From: a virus
Virus record (IMG/VR): IMGVR_UViG_3300035698_006228
Location: 1 to 22,925 of that record
DNA length: 22,925 nucleotides
Reading direction: 5' to 3' (one strand)
Shown here: piece by piece, positions 22,803 through 22,925 of the stretch
Numbering within the stretch: the stretch's first letter is position 1
How the letters are laid out: each line of letters starts with the position of its first letter
Program-made: the position numbers and the translations under genes
The notes under the pieces: generated by a model
Databases searched by the model: none
What the model was told of the DNA's origin: nothing
Seen by the model: the letters and a program-made list of their open reading frames with translations, nothing else

Positions 22803-22925
22803 TTATTCCGTTGGTATATAAATCAATTACTTCCGCAGTTGTTATCGCTCTATCAAACACTATTGCTTCATCTATAAGCCCGTCAAATTCACGATCAGCA
22901 TCAGACCTTGCTCCAATAGCAAACT
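22777..22925 (-). CDS. C-terminal end of a LamG-type lectin-like protein, cut by window edge
   Basis: A frame open from the right edge to TAA at 22777-22779 (48 residues visible). It ends with the typical final strands of LamG/concanavalin-like domains: FAIGARSDADREFDGLIDEA, then IVFDRAITTAEVIDLYTNG, i.e. F-x-G-x-I-D-E-x-x-x-F-D-R-x-(I/L)-T-x-x-E-V-x-x-L-Y-x-x-G. The C-terminal tail is short (ISGDTGQSD). The same kind of domain is inserted in the tail hub at the other end of the window. The full length and N-terminal domains lie outside. Confidence 0.75.
   Translation of the reverse strand, partial: FAIGARSDADREFDGLIDEAIVFDRAITTAEVIDLYTNGISGDTGQSD

Noticed and set aside
1-22925. Alternative genetic code or recoded stop
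   Set aside because: TAA is frequent, TAG ends the connector at 9427 and TGA ends the terminase at 19409; none is read through in the long genes.
1-22925. CRISPR array, tRNA, integrase or attachment site
   Set aside because: No short regularly spaced repeats, cloverleaf or recombinase motifs were seen on reading both strands.

Overview
The window is an AT-rich (about one third G+C by eye), tightly packed stretch of a tailed double-stranded DNA virus or prophage. Every gene I can support is on the minus strand, so the map is read from high to low coordinates. Genes touch or overlap (TAATG and ATGA junctions are common) and many have Shine-Dalgarno sites of the AAGGAGG type. TAA, TAG and TGA all serve as stops, so genetic code 11 fits. 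HK97-type head genes, a tape measure, a tail tube, a distal tail protein and a hub, with no sheath or contractile baseplate gene, indicate a long non-contractile tail (siphovirus-like). The host cannot be named. SD sites, signal peptides and a lipobox indicate bacteria. LamG and cohesin/dockerin-like modules are common in bacteria that handle polysaccharides, but this is weak evidence. No integrase, tRNA, attachment site or host gene is visible.

Region 1 (22925 to about 21040) lies upstream of the terminase. It encodes envelope-directed proteins: the end of a LamG-type lectin-like protein, a secreted coiled-coil protein, a secreted cohesin-like plus dockerin-like protein, a coiled coil with a C-terminal membrane anchor (XhlA-like layout), and a protein with an internal lipobox. 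Region 2 (21040 to 11791) is the packaging and head module: large terminase, a zinc-ribbon protein, a portal-MuF fusion, a small beta-rich protein, a 1043-residue fusion of prohead protease and AAA+ ATPase, and the major capsid protein with its own scaffold-like N-terminal domain. Region 3 (11790 to 8131) starts with the only sizeable non-coding gap, which contains inverted repeats. It then encodes an acidic-tailed protein of unknown role, a GT-A glycosyltransferase, and the neck proteins (connector, head closure, gp10-like, tail terminator). Region 4 (8115 to 1) is the tail: a small protein, tail tube, tail assembly chaperones G and G-T, tape measure, Dit, a hub carrying an inserted LamG domain, and the start of a fibre-like protein.

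Three points stand out. First, the prohead protease and a complete AAA+ ATPase form one polypeptide, which suggests ATP-driven head maturation or assembly. Second, the tail chaperone carries a full -1 frameshift signal: slippery A_AAA_AAC, a 6-nt spacer and a 12-bp hairpin. It makes the G-T fusion that leads into the tape measure gene. Third, two single-base frame breaks, an A9 run in G and a T4 run at the start of the hub, interrupt genes whose other frames join perfectly. They are either assembly indels or sites of slippage or mutation.
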